NCBI GenBank assembly: GCA_964584415.1 | Contig: CAZOZX010000009.1 | Location: 1-39,248, forward strand | Reading direction: 5' to 3' | Length of the DNA stretch: 39,248 nt | Source: PHAA01 sp964584415 | Lineage (GTDB): Bacteria > Bacillota > Syntrophomonadia > Syntrophomonadales > Syntrophomonadaceae | Shown here: piece after piece, positions 1-8,550 of the stretch | Layout of the letters: each line of letters starts with the position of its first letter | Numbering within the stretch: position 1 is the stretch's first letter | Translations under genes and position numbers: made by a program | The notes under the pieces: generated by a model | Databases searched by the model: none | The model's input: the letters and a program-made list of their open reading frames with translations, nothing else | Told to the model about the DNA's origin: nothing

Positions 1-1
1 G

Positions 2-277
2 GGTACCCGCTGGTACACCTACCACTGGTCGGAAGGTCTGCCGATCGCCCCTGCCTACATTGCCAGCCATTCCGCCAACACTCACCTGATCCATGCCAAT
101 AAAGATGTTCTGAAAAAGATCAAGGGAATCAGCAAGGGTGATCATATAAAAATGGAGGGTTACCTGGTGTGCGTCAACTTCCCCTACGGCCCCTGGCGTT
201 CAAGTCTTACCCGCAATGATACCGGCAACGGAGCCTGCGAGATAATGTATGTGACCGATATAAGGAAATTGGATTGA
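2..277 (+). CDS. Conserved hypothetical protein, C-terminal part (5' end outside window)
   Basis: An open frame runs from the window edge to a TGA at 275-277 and gives the last 91 residues of a protein. It contains a pattern I associate with a conserved uncharacterised bacterial family: SANTHLIHAN, then KKIKGISKGDHIKMEGYLV, then WRSSLTRNDTGNGACEIMYV. The balanced lysine/glycine turns and short strands suggest a small beta-rich domain, but I know no assigned reaction. Nothing is visible of its N-terminus, so an upstream signal peptide or membrane segment cannot be judged. It is followed by a strong terminator at 530-568, so it probably ends a transcription unit. I am sure it is coding because the frame is open and conserved-looking; the function is unknown. 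Confidence 0.75.
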   Translation, partial: GTRWYTYHWSEGLPIAPAYIASHSANTHLIHANKDVLKKIKGISKGDHIKMEGYLVCVNFPYGPWRSSLTRNDTGNGACEIMYVTDIRKLD

Positions 278-529
278 CCAGTATTGATGCCCATGATAAA
301 TACATGAAATTTACGTTGCGGGCAGAAGTAAGCCCCAAAAAGCTGGTTCCCGTCGGTGGATAATCGTTCCTGATATTGAAGCATGACATTTGAATGTGGT
401 ATTATACAAAAAAATAATCAAGCGTTGCGGTCAAAGTAATCGAGGTGAAAACCTGATTACAGTGAAAGAACGGCCTAAGGTCAACTTGGGGTTGATTAAG
501 GTGTTTTTTCTTGAGAAATCGGCTTACTA

Positions 530-568
530 GGGTGGGTAACCTTTTATAAGGTTGCCCTCCCTTTTTTT
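530..568 (+). terminator. Rho-independent terminator
   Basis: GGGTGGGTAACC (530-541) pairs with GGTTGCCCTCCC (550-561) across an 8-base loop, with one T-T mismatch and one G-T pair, and is followed by seven T (562-568). It lies in the 340-base stretch 278-618, in which I see no gene. The distance from the preceding stop (about 250 bases) leaves open that it is the attenuator of a leader for the transporter downstream, but I recognise no riboswitch class. Confidence 0.8.
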
Positions 569-618
569 GTCCCTTTTTTGAGGCTGGCCGGGAGTGCAAG
601 GAAAGGAGGTTCAGGGAA

Positions 619-723
619 TTGGATAAACTAACTGAACAGGTTAAGAAGGACCTTATCAGAACTTTTATCTGGGTAGCAATTGCCTTTTCCAGTGCCGTTG
701 TTCTTTTCTATGCTTTGTGGTAA
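619..723 (+). CDS. 34-residue single-span membrane peptide
   Basis: A TTG start at 619 lies 8 bases after a near-perfect AAAGGAGGT ribosome site (603-610) and opens a 34-codon frame ending at TAA 721-723. The N-terminal half is charged and amphipathic (DKLTEQVKKDLIRT); the C-terminal half is one hydrophobic span (FIWVAIAFSSAVVLFYALW). It ends 35 bases before the ATG of the ArsB/NhaD-like transporter and has the same orientation, so the two are probably co-transcribed. A role as a small transporter accessory subunit is inference from context only. The strong ribosome site and the clean soluble-plus-transmembrane design make it more convincing than a random short frame. Confidence 0.65.
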   Translation: MDKLTEQVKKDLIRTFIWVAIAFSSAVVLFYALW

Positions 724-758
724 CCAGACCGGAATTTATGGATTTAGAGGAATAAAAC

Positions 759-2030
759 ATGTCGAATTTTTGGGTGGCCATAGGGATTTTTGTCCTGGCC
801 TATGCATTGATTATCGCCGAAAAATATCATCGCACGGTTATTGTATGGCTGGCTGCGGCAATCGTTGTGGCAGTGGGATTGATTAACCAAGAGCAGGCTA
901 TCGAGCATATAGACTTTAATACTATTTTGCTGTTGATAGGAATGATGGTGATCGTTGGCATCACCCGCCGAACCGGGATATTTGAGTACCTGGCTATAAA
1001 GGCGGCCAAATTGGTGAAGGGCCAGCCGGTCCGGCTGCTGATTGTGCTGGCGGCGATTATGGCGGTCAGTTCCGCATTTCTGGATAATGTGACCGCGGTA
1101 CTTTTAATAGTCCCGATTACTTATGCGCTCACTGACCGGTTGGACATATCTCCCATGCCCTTTTTATTTACCGAGATACTAGCATCTAACATAGGCGGTA
1201 CGGCGACTCTCATCGGAGATCCTCCCAACATTATGATCGGCAGTGCTACCGGGCTGGGATTTATGGATTTTATCATGAACCTTAGTGTACCGGCGTTGGT
1301 AACCCTCATAGTGACCACTATTATACTGGTCTACATCTACAAGAAAGATTTGCGTACCGATGAGAGCAAAATCAAAGCCCTGATGGAGATGAATGAACTC
1401 GATCACATCCGGGAGTGGGCGCTGCTGAAAAAATCCCTGGCTGTTCTGGGGCTGACTATTTTAGGCTTCATGCTGCACCAGGCATTGCATCTCGAATCAG
1501 CGACTATTGCTTTATTGGGCGCCGCGGTGCTTCTGTTTGTATCCAGAGAAGAGCCGGAAGACATACTGCTGTCCATAGAGTGGCCTACGGTTTTCTTTTT
1601 CGGGGGACTTTTTGTGCTGGTCGGCAGTCTGCAGGTTAATGGGGTGATAAGTTTTATTGCCCAGAGACTCGTCCAAGTTACCGGCAACAATGTGCCTTTA
1701 CTGGGTAGTCTGGTATTGTGGTTATCGGCGGTTGCATCTGCATTTATCGATAATATACCTTTCGTAGCCACCATGATTCCATTGTTACAGGAAGCTGGGC
1801 AATTGGGTCAGATTCCCATGGACTCCATCTGGTGGTCCCTGGCGCTGGGGGCTTGTTTGGGCGGCAACGGTACCTTGATTGGCGCCTCCGCTAATGTCAT
1901 CGTGGCTGGGATCGCGGAGAGAAATAATACCCCCATAAGATTTCTGGACTTCATTAAGATCGGATTTCCTCTGATGCTGATCTCCATAGTTATCTCCAAT
2001 ATATACTTGTACCTGGTTTATTGGTTTTAA
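759..2030 (+). CDS. ArsB/NhaD (ion transporter) superfamily permease
   Basis: A 423-residue polytopic membrane protein with about 11 hydrophobic spans. It has the internal two-fold repeat typical of this superfamily: DNVTAVLLIVP followed by NIGGTATLIGDPPNIMIG around residues 109-165, and DNIPFVATMIP followed by LGGNGTLIGASANVIVAG around residues 330-385. These re-entrant Asp-Asn and Gly-rich/Pro-Asn motifs are characteristic of the P-protein/ArsB/CitM/NhaD group, which moves Na+, H+ or anions. The substrate cannot be read from sequence, and no arsR or arsA sits nearby, so arsenite is not favoured. The ATG at 759 follows AGAGGA at a good spacing. The 34-residue membrane peptide just upstream is the likely operon partner. 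Confidence 0.9.
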   Translation: MSNFWVAIGIFVLAYALIIAEKYHRTVIVWLAAAIVVAVGLINQEQAIEHIDFNTILLLIGMMVIVGITRRTGIFEYLAIKAAKLVKGQPVRLLIVLAAIMAVSSAFLDNVTAVLLIVPITYALTDRLDISPMPFLFTEILASNIGGTATLIGDPPNIMIGSATGLGFMDFIMNLSVPALVTLIVTTIILVYIYKKDLRTDESKIKALMEMNELDHIREWALLKKSLAVLGLTILGFMLHQALHLESATIALLGAAVLLFVSREEPEDILLSIEWPTVFFFGGLFVLVGSLQVNGVISFIAQRLVQVTGNNVPLLGSLVLWLSAVASAFIDNIPFVATMIPLLQEAGQLGQIPMDSIWWSLALGACLGGNGTLIGASANVIVAGIAERNNTPIRFLDFIKIGFPLMLISIVISNIYLYLVYWF

Positions 2031-2107
2031 CATCTTCATTATTATTGGGTACATTTGCGTATCTTGATTAAACTGCCCGGACTTCGGCCTGGGTGGTTAT
2101 CTTTTTA

Positions 2108-2128
2108 AGGGGAGAAATCCCCTGTTTT
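2108..2128 (+). terminator. Weak terminator-like hairpin after the permease gene
   Basis: AGGGGA (2108-2113) pairs with TCCCCT (2118-2123) around a GAAA tetraloop and is followed by GTTTTC. The stem is only 6 bp and the T-tract is short, so this is a tentative end for the permease transcript. Confidence 0.35.
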
Positions 2129-2172
2129 CGGGAGTCACGATGGCCAATCGGTATCTGTCGATCTCCTGGATG

Positions 2173-2206
2173 ATTGCATTATGTATACACGTACACATAA
2201 TGCAAT
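2173..2206. promoter_or_regulatory. 34-bp near-perfect palindrome, candidate operator of glutamate dehydrogenase
   Basis: The left arm ATTGCATTATGTATAC (2173-2188) and right arm GTACACATAATGCAAT (2191-2206) are inverted with 15 of 16 bases matching and a 2-base spacer. No T-tract follows on either strand, so it is not an obvious terminator. TATACT hexamers at 2214-2219 and 2219-2224 lie immediately downstream and could be -10 elements, which would put the palindrome over the -35 region of the glutamate dehydrogenase gene starting at 2254. The symmetry suggests a dimeric regulator of the MarR/GntR/TetR kind; the protein is unknown. Confidence 0.5.
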
Positions 2207-2253
2207 ATTATTGTATACTATACTTTAATATTCGACGTTGAGGAGGAAAATCA

Positions 2254-3540
2254 ATGACAGTATCGACCTACAATCCCTATGAAAACGCCCAGGCGCAATT
2301 CGACCGGGTTGCTGAAATCATTGGTCTCGATGAGGCTACCCGCCAGCTGCTGCGCCAGCCCATGAAGGAGTATCATTTCACCATCCCCGTACATATGGAT
2401 GATGGCAGCACCCGGATATTTAACGGCTACCGGGTTAAGCATAATGATGCCCGCGGCCCGGCCAAAGGCGGAATCCGTTTTCATCCGGAAGAAACTGTTG
2501 ACACAGTAAGGGCCCTGTCCATGTGGATGACCTGGAAATGCGCGGTGGTAGACATCCCGCTGGGTGGCGGCAAGGGTGGAGTAATCTGCAATCCCCGTGA
2601 CCTGTCGGAAGGAGAACAGGAAAGATTGTGCCGCGGTTGGGTCCGGCAGGTAGCCAGGGACGTAGGCCCGGTAATAGATGTACCGGCCCCGGACGTCATG
2701 ACCAATGCTAAACATATGCTATGGATGCTGGATGAATTTGAATTGATCAATGGGGGGAGATACCCGGGCTTTATAACCGGCAAACCGGTAGAGATGGGTG
2801 GATCCTTGGGCAGAACCGAGGCCACTGGCTATGGAGTGGTTTACACCATTCGCGAAGCTCTGGCTGGAAAAGGAATTGACATCAAGAATACCACCGCCAG
2901 TATCCAGGGATGCGGGAATGTGGCTCAGTACGCCGCTCAACTGTACCAGCAACTGGGCGGAACTATCACCGCTATTTCCTGCTGGGATCATACCGACCAG
3001 ATGGCTTACTCCTACACGGCTGATGATGGCCTGGATGCCCGGGAACTGCCCAACATCACTGATCCTTACGGAAGCATAGACAAATCCAAAGCCCTTGATC
3101 TGGGCTGCAAGGTTGCACCCCATGACGCCTGGATCGAGCAGGATGTCGATATTCTGATCCCGGCCGCCATGGAGAATCAAATAAACATGGCCAATGTGGG
3201 TAAGATAAGCAAACAGGTCAAGATCATAGCCGAAGGTGCTAACGGACCGATCAATACCGTTGCTGATGAAGTGGTCAGAAACAGCGGCATTTTTGTGATT
3301 CCCGATTTCCTGGCCAATGCCGGCGGGGTGACCTGCAGCTATTTCGAGCAGGTGCAGTCCAACGCCAACTATTACTGGGAGAAGGAAGAAGTCCTGACCA
3401 AACTGGATCACAAGATGACTTCAGCATTCCGGGCGGTGCGGGATATCGCCGAACGCCACAACATGTATACCCGCGATGCCGCCTATGTGATTTCTATAAA
3501 CAGAGTAGCCCATGCTGCCAAGATGCGGGGTTGGGTATAA
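2254..3540 (+). CDS. gdhA: Glu/Leu/Phe/Val-type glutamate dehydrogenase
   Basis: A 428-residue protein, the normal length for hexameric NAD(P)-dependent glutamate dehydrogenase, which interconverts glutamate and 2-oxoglutarate plus ammonia. Visible family signatures are KGGIRFHP, the catalytic-lysine segment PLGGGKGGV (about residue 108), PAPDVMTNAKHMLWM, a Rossmann-type segment around ASIQGCGNVAQYAA, and the C-terminal PDFLANAGGVTCSYFEQVQ. The ATG follows GAGGAGG at good spacing. A 34-bp palindrome and TATACT boxes lie just upstream. The next gene (PEP-synthase-like fusion) starts 46 bases downstream on the same strand with no terminator between, so the two may share a transcript that ends at the hairpin at 6838. 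Coenzyme preference cannot be decided by eye. Confidence 0.95.
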   Translation: MTVSTYNPYENAQAQFDRVAEIIGLDEATRQLLRQPMKEYHFTIPVHMDDGSTRIFNGYRVKHNDARGPAKGGIRFHPEETVDTVRALSMWMTWKCAVVDIPLGGGKGGVICNPRDLSEGEQERLCRGWVRQVARDVGPVIDVPAPDVMTNAKHMLWMLDEFELINGGRYPGFITGKPVEMGGSLGRTEATGYGVVYTIREALAGKGIDIKNTTASIQGCGNVAQYAAQLYQQLGGTITAISCWDHTDQMAYSYTADDGLDARELPNITDPYGSIDKSKALDLGCKVAPHDAWIEQDVDILIPAAMENQINMANVGKISKQVKIIAEGANGPINTVADEVVRNSGIFVIPDFLANAGGVTCSYFEQVQSNANYYWEKEEVLTKLDHKMTSAFRAVRDIAERHNMYTRDAAYVISINRVAHAAKMRGWV

Positions 3541-3586
3541 AGGATAAACTGAACCTAACCATGCCGGCAGGAATGTAGGTGAGACC

Positions 3587-6500
3587 ATGGACGAATTCGA
3601 TTTGGGGAATGAACTCAATCTGGCCAGTCTCAGAGAGCGGGCTAAGGAACTCAACTGCCTTTACCAGGTAGATGAGATTCTTAACAATGAGCGTTTAACC
3701 CTGCCGGAGATATTCCAGCAGATAACCCAGGTTATACCCTCAGGATGGCAGTTCCCGGAATTATGCCGGGCAATGATCGCCTATGACAAGGGCTGTTATA
3801 TTACCCCGGGCTATGTCAGCTCGCAGTGGTCGGACAGCGCCCCCATCAAGGTCGGCGGGAAAGAAACCGGCCGCATTACGGTGGTCTACCTGGCCCGGGT
3901 ACCGCGCAGCCCGGAGGGCTATTTCCTGGAAAAGGAACGAAAGCTGCTGCGGACTGTCAGTGAACGCATCGGCCAGACTATCCAGCATCGCTATATGGAT
4001 CAGGTCATCCAGGAATGGAATACCTCCAAGAGCGGATTGTATCTGAGCGGTGAACCGGTCAATGAATGGATGATAATCCTGGATTTGATCGGGCGCACCG
4101 ACCAGGGAATGCTGCTGCATTTATGCCGTAAAATGATTAACTATCTTTATCTGAGCGGAGTCAGGGAGGCTGAGGAAGTCCTGTGGGCATTCGGTGAAGG
4201 CCTGCGGCACTATACCGATACGGTGGAACAGAATTATCCCAGCCAGAAATTCCCCTTGGGCGACTTGATCAGCATAACCGATCATGCTTTTAAAATAGCC
4301 GCCCGTCACCTTAGTGATGCGGAGATTGCCTCGCGGGTGAGAAAATGGCTCCAGGAGGAGAAGGCCTATCCGCTGATAAAGGAAGTTGACCGGATCAACG
4401 CCTCGGTGGCGGAGATCTGCCGGTTGATAACCCGCTACAAGAACACCGGTGAAGACGGTGCCCTGCGCTATTCCCCCATGGAACGCTGGCTGGTGGTAGC
4501 TCTGATCAGCCGTTTTCTTTCCGATAAACTGGAATTCATCAACACCGCCCGGCCCTTTTTCGAAATAAATGACTTCTACCGGATCGTCAGCCACCTGATT
4601 TACCCGGAAGGCAGTCACGGCAAAATCGGCGGTAAAGGTACCGGGCTTTACCTGGCTCAGCAGATTGTGAAGAAGTGCAGCCAGGATAATCCGATTTTGA
4701 GCGCATTGAAGGTCCCCGGGACCTGGTATATTGCAACTGATGCACTGAAGGAATTCCTGCACCATAACCGCTTGGAAGAACTGCGGGTGCAAAAATATAA
4801 GGACCTGTATGAAGCCCGGCTTGATTATCCTAATATAGTACACATTATGAAAAACTCAGAATTCCCGACCGGAATTATCAAGAGCCTGGCTATGGCCTTG
4901 GATGATTTCGGGGAAAAGCCGCTTATCGTGCGCAGCTCTAGTTTGTTGGAGGATCAGCTGGGTTCGGCTTTCTCCGGCAAATATAAAAGTCTCTTCCTGG
5001 CCAATCAGGGCAGCAAACAGGAACGTCTGGAGCAGCTAATTGACGCTATTGCCGAGGTATACGCCTCGATATACAGCCCCAATTCCATTCAATACCGGGC
5101 CGAACGGGGACTGCTGGATTACCCTGAAGAAATGGGTATTCTCATTCAGGAAGTGGTAGGCACCCGGGTGGGTCCATACTTCTTGCCAGTCTATTCCGGG
5201 GTAGCTTTCAGCAACAACGAGTTCCGTTGGTCATCGCGGATCAAGCGCGAGGATGGATTGGTTCGCCTGGTGCTGGGATTGGGTACCCGGGCAGTGGATC
5301 GTCTTACCGATGATTTCCCGGTACTGGTATCTCCTGGCCAGCCCCGCCTGCGGGTAAACACCGTGCCGGAGGAGATAAGGCGCTATTCACCCAAAAAGGC
5401 TGATGTGATCAACCTGGAGAAGAACATCGTTGAGACAGTCGAGATATCAGCCCTTCTCAAGCAATGGGGGCACTTGATCCCACAAGTCCATAAGATGATA
5501 TCTGTATATGAGCAGGATTATGTCCGTAAAGCCAATGCTTTCAGCGTGGACTTTGCCCAAGATGAGCTGTTGGTCACCTTTGACGGCCTGGTAACCGATA
5601 CCCCGTTTATGAAACAGGTGCACCTAATGATGAAAGTCTTGCAGGAGAAATTAGGTGTCCCGGTTGACCTCGAATTTGCTTCTGATGGCGAGCATTTCTA
5701 CCTGCTGCAATGCCGCCCCCAGAGTTTCAGCAAAGATATTGCCCCGGCCGCTATTCCCAAGGATATCCCCGGCCGTGATATCCTGTTTTCAGCCAACCGT
5801 TACGTGTCCAACGGCTTAATCAGGGACATTTCGCACATCGTATTTGTGGACCCGGAGGGTTACAGCCGGCTGCAGAAGCTCGAGGATCTAATCAATGTGG
5901 GCAGGGCGGTGGGAAAACTTAACATGCTTTTGCCCAAGCACCATTTCATACTTATGGGGCCAGGCCGTTGGGGGAGCCGGGGAGACATCAGGTTGGGGGT
6001 ACAGGTCAGTTATGCTGACATCAATAACACCGCGGCCTTGATCGAGATAGCCCGCCAGAAATTGAATTATGTCCCGGAACTATCGTTTGGCACCCATTTC
6101 TTTCAGGACCTGGTGGAGTCGAATATTCGCTACCTGCCCCTATATCCTGATCAGGATCAGGTCGTATTCAAAGAATCATTTTTCCTGCGTTCCGAGAACC
6201 TGCTGAGGCGAATATTACCTGATTACGCCTATCTGGAAGACGTGGTGCGGGTCATCGATGTACCGGCCGATTATGAAGGCATGGCCGTAAATATTGCAAT
6301 GAATGCGGAATTGGAGGAAGCGATCGGGTATCTGAGCCCAGCCTTCGCGGGTGAAGATGAGTTCAGACCAGACACCCGTCCGGTTCCCAAAGAGCAGCCC
6401 CCGTTGCGGCCAAAAGAAGAGAAGTTCTGGCGCTGGCGGCATTATATGGCCGAACGCATCGCTGCGGCGGCGGATATGGAGCGCTTTGGGATCAAGGCCA

Positions 6501-6790
6501 TTTACCTGTTTGGCAGTACTAATTCAGGTGATGCCGGACCCGGCAGCGATATCGATTTGATTATTCATTTCCAGGGCACTGATTTGCAGAAGGAAGAAAT
6601 GCAGCTATGGATGAATGGCTGGAGCCAGAGCCTGGCGGAGATGAATTACCTGAGAACCGGTTACGGATCGAAGGGTTTGCTGGATATCCATATCGTGACC
6701 GATGAGGATATAGCCAGGAAATCTTCCTACGCCATCAAGATCGGAGCGGCAACAGATCCCGCCTATTTATTGCGGACTCGAACCGACTGA
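3587..6790 (+). CDS. PEP-synthase/PPDK-like ATP-grasp protein fused to a nucleotidyltransferase domain
   Basis: A 1067-residue soluble multidomain protein. Residues 1-140 look like a GAF-type sensory domain (LRERAKELNCLYQVDEIL opening, then a C-terminal helix). Residues ~145-330 are helical linker. Residues ~340-710 match the pyruvate/PEP-binding ATP-grasp half of PEP synthase and pyruvate phosphate dikinase: GGKGTGLYLA, then VRSSSLLEDQLGSAFSGKY near 446, and the closing LLQCRPQS near 706. The phosphohistidine swivelling domain and PEP barrel of complete enzymes are not seen. Residues ~955-1065 form a minimal nucleotidyltransferase with the active-site pattern LFGSTNSGDAGPGSDIDLII (G-S then D-x-D). 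Full PEP synthase activity is therefore unlikely; a phosphotransfer or nucleotidyl-transfer role in signalling is inference. It follows gdhA by 46 bases with GGTGAGACC before ATG. Confidence 0.85.
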   Translation: MDEFDLGNELNLASLRERAKELNCLYQVDEILNNERLTLPEIFQQITQVIPSGWQFPELCRAMIAYDKGCYITPGYVSSQWSDSAPIKVGGKETGRITVVYLARVPRSPEGYFLEKERKLLRTVSERIGQTIQHRYMDQVIQEWNTSKSGLYLSGEPVNEWMIILDLIGRTDQGMLLHLCRKMINYLYLSGVREAEEVLWAFGEGLRHYTDTVEQNYPSQKFPLGDLISITDHAFKIAARHLSDAEIASRVRKWLQEEKAYPLIKEVDRINASVAEICRLITRYKNTGEDGALRYSPMERWLVVALISRFLSDKLEFINTARPFFEINDFYRIVSHLIYPEGSHGKIGGKGTGLYLAQQIVKKCSQDNPILSALKVPGTWYIATDALKEFLHHNRLEELRVQKYKDLYEARLDYPNIVHIMKNSEFPTGIIKSLAMALDDFGEKPLIVRSSSLLEDQLGSAFSGKYKSLFLANQGSKQERLEQLIDAIAEVYASIYSPNSIQYRAERGLLDYPEEMGILIQEVVGTRVGPYFLPVYSGVAFSNNEFRWSSRIKREDGLVRLVLGLGTRAVDRLTDDFPVLVSPGQPRLRVNTVPEEIRRYSPKKADVINLEKNIVETVEISALLKQWGHLIPQVHKMISVYEQDYVRKANAFSVDFAQDELLVTFDGLVTDTPFMKQVHLMMKVLQEKLGVPVDLEFASDGEHFYLLQCRPQSFSKDIAPAAIPKDIPGRDILFSANRYVSNGLIRDISHIVFVDPEGYSRLQKLEDLINVGRAVGKLNMLLPKHHFILMGPGRWGSRGDIRLGVQVSYADINNTAALIEIARQKLNYVPELSFGTHFFQDLVESNIRYLPLYPDQDQVVFKESFFLRSENLLRRILPDYAYLEDVVRVIDVPADYEGMAVNIAMNAELEEAIGYLSPAFAGEDEFRPDTRPVPKEQPPLRPKEEKFWRWRHYMAERIAAAADMERFGIKAIYLFGSTNSGDAGPGSDIDLIIHFQGTDLQKEEMQLWMNGWSQSLAEMNYLRTGYGSKGLLDIHIVTDEDIARKSSYAIKIGAATDPAYLLRTRTD

Positions 6791-6837
6791 CTTATTACCC
6801 GGAAACGATGAATCAATTAATCGAGTAAAAAACCTAA

Positions 6838-6868
6838 GAGACCGCCATGAGGCGGTCTCAATCTTTTT
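6838..6868. terminator. Bidirectional Rho-independent terminator
   Basis: GAGACCGCC (6838-6846) and GGCGGTCTC (6851-6859) form a perfect 9-bp stem around ATGA. The plus strand continues into TCTTTTT, and the minus strand reads TTAGGTTTTTT after the stem, so it can end both the plus-strand unit (gdhA and fusion gene) and the convergent minus-strand ddh gene. Confidence 0.9.
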
Positions 6869-6893
6869 AATGAACATGGTCATATAGTGAATT

Positions 6894-7799
6894 CTAAATC
6901 AAATGGCGGATAATATCGTCCGGATCTCCATACATGTAATCGATAGTGGGGATCTGAATCATAGTATAGGCGCCCGGTTTTTGTTTCAGGCTGGCCCGGC
7001 CCGCCGCCACCATAATCTGGGCAGTCAAAGCAGGATTATTGATCTTCATGCCGAAACTGAGCAGCTGATTATGGGTCGCACCGGAGACTCCTTTACGTTC
7101 CATGCTTACACCGTGCCCCATATCCAGCAGCATCTCCACATCGGCTACCTGGCTTATAATGGTTTCGTCCTTAGCGAAATAGGCGTCACGCTTGATCGCG
7201 GCAGCTACTTCCTCGAAATCAGCGCCGGGCTGCAGCTGGACATAGACCATGCGCCGGTGAACCCCGGTACCTATGGGGATGGTCATTGATAAGGCGTTTT
7301 TGACCCCCGGTATTGATTTGGCCGCCACGCTGTGGCCCATACTCATACCCGGCCCGAAGTTGGTATAGGTGAGCCCGCGCGGAACCATGAAATCAAACAT
7401 GCACCGGATCATTGAATCCGAGCCCGGGTCCCAGCCGGCCGATATAACTGCTACGCTGTTATGAGCCTTGGCTACCTCATCCAGCTGGAGGCGAAGGTCG
7501 GCCAGCTGGCCATGAATATCATAACTGTCGACCGTGTTTATCCCCCTGCTCAGAAGGTTGCAGGCTACTTCCGGAACCGATCGGGTGGGAATGCATAACA
7601 GGGCTACGTCCACCTGGGATAGTTCCTCGATGGCAGAGACCAGGTTGAGCCTGGGGTCTGTTATCAGGTGGGCCTTGGCAGCCCAGTTGTGGTACACGAT
7701 TCCTGCCAGTTCCATATCAGGTGCAGTCAGCACGGCATCGACAGCATACCTTGCGACATTACCATAACCTATAATCGCTACTCTTGTTTTCTTCGACAT
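6894..7799 (-). CDS. ddh: meso-Diaminopimelate D-dehydrogenase (short, type II-like)
   Basis: A 301-residue NADPH-dependent enzyme that reductively aminates tetrahydrodipicolinate to meso-diaminopimelate in one step for lysine and peptidoglycan synthesis. The N-terminus has a Rossmann fold (VAIIGYGNVARYAVDA). Family motifs are DSYDIH, SAGWDPGSDSMIR, GPGMSMGHSVAAK and IGTGVHRRMVYVQL. The length near 300 and the GPGMSMGHS form recall the broader-specificity type II enzymes rather than the ~325-residue corynebacterial type. I chose ATG at 7799 because GAGGTG ends 5 bases upstream; the TTG one codon earlier is too close to that site. It is monocistronic and convergent with the fusion gene. Confidence 0.9.
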   Translation of the reverse strand: MSKKTRVAIIGYGNVARYAVDAVLTAPDMELAGIVYHNWAAKAHLITDPRLNLVSAIEELSQVDVALLCIPTRSVPEVACNLLSRGINTVDSYDIHGQLADLRLQLDEVAKAHNSVAVISAGWDPGSDSMIRCMFDFMVPRGLTYTNFGPGMSMGHSVAAKSIPGVKNALSMTIPIGTGVHRRMVYVQLQPGADFEEVAAAIKRDAYFAKDETIISQVADVEMLLDMGHGVSMERKGVSGATHNQLLSFGMKINNPALTAQIMVAAGRASLKQKPGAYTMIQIPTIDYMYGDPDDIIRHLI

Positions 7800-7921
7800 C
7801 AAAACACCTCTATGTACAAATTTAGTACTATTCTATAGTATCTAAAACCCGCATGCAGGATACTAAGGAGAAAATACTGTATACAATATCGCCTGCCTAC
7901 CGGAATGAATTCCTAAAGGGC

Positions 7922-7954
7922 AAAAAACATAAAAGGAAGACCTGAAGGCCTTCC
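7922..7954 (-). terminator. Rho-independent terminator for the ferritin-like genes
   Basis: On the minus strand GGAAGGCC pairs with GGTCTTCC (one G-T pair) around TTCA, followed by TTTTATGTTTTTT. It lies about 75 bases beyond the stop of the ferritin-like gene at 8030. Confidence 0.8.
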
Positions 7955-8029
7955 TTTATTGAATAAACAAGTGGTTTATCGCTCTCACTATTTCACCAGG
8001 AAAAAGGGACCGGAAATGCCTCAGGTATT

Positions 8030-8500
8030 TTAGCCACAGGGGTAGTGACAAATAGAAGAGACCAGCAGCATGGCATTCCAGATCCGGGTGTGGGCATACT
8101 CGTCTCCGAGAATCGAGGTCAGCAGGTAACGCACTTCCGGGGTGGGAGCACACCCGGCCAGTTCGGCATAGCGCCGGATGGCCCCTAATTCACCGGCAAT
8201 AGCGGTTCTGACATCGGCAGCAAAGTCACCGGTGGCCGGCGGGCAATTGGGAGGGCAAGTTACCGCAGCCGGACAGAGACCCAGAAGAGCAGCCTGTAAA
8301 CGGGCATGCCCATATTCGTCACCGACAATGCTGGTAATAAGCTCGCGCAAAATATCTGAAGGAGCTTCATTAGCTATCATAGCGTAAAAACCGGCATCGC
8401 AAATCTCATCCTGGAGGGACTCCTCCAGTGCTAACCGGTAATTGGCGCATTGAGGACATGCACATACTGCTTGCTGAACGGACATCTTGGATTCACCCAT
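8030..8500 (-). CDS. Ferritin-like four-helix diiron protein
   Basis: A 156-residue soluble protein built from two similar halves. Half one (~residues 24-75) has EESLQDE and then GDEYGHARL; half two (~95-148) has AIAGELGAIRRY and then GDEYAHTRIW. Each half therefore gives a helix with Glu and a helix with E-x-x-H, the ligand set of the ferritin/rubrerythrin superfamily. The N-terminal CACPQC, a central CPAAVTCPPNCPP stretch and the C-terminal CHYPC add unusual cysteines that could bind metal or form disulfides. The ATG at 8500 is preceded by AAGGAG at a rather long 11 bases; a second Met five codons in is an alternative. It lies downstream of the 77-residue relative on the same strand and probably shares its transcript. 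Oxygen or iron handling is a family-level inference. Confidence 0.75.
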   Translation of the reverse strand: MGESKMSVQQAVCACPQCANYRLALEESLQDEICDAGFYAMIANEAPSDILRELITSIVGDEYGHARLQAALLGLCPAAVTCPPNCPPATGDFAADVRTAIAGELGAIRRYAELAGCAPTPEVRYLLTSILGDEYAHTRIWNAMLLVSSICHYPCG

Positions 8501-8550
8501 ATTAATACACTCTCCTTAAATTGAATTAGCTATAAATACTGAAACATCGA

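Noticed and set aside
389..568. T-box or other riboswitch leader before the transporter
   Set aside because: AGGGTGGGTAACC at 529-541 only partly resembles the T-box sequence and lacks ACCGCG, and no specifier or other conserved elements were found.
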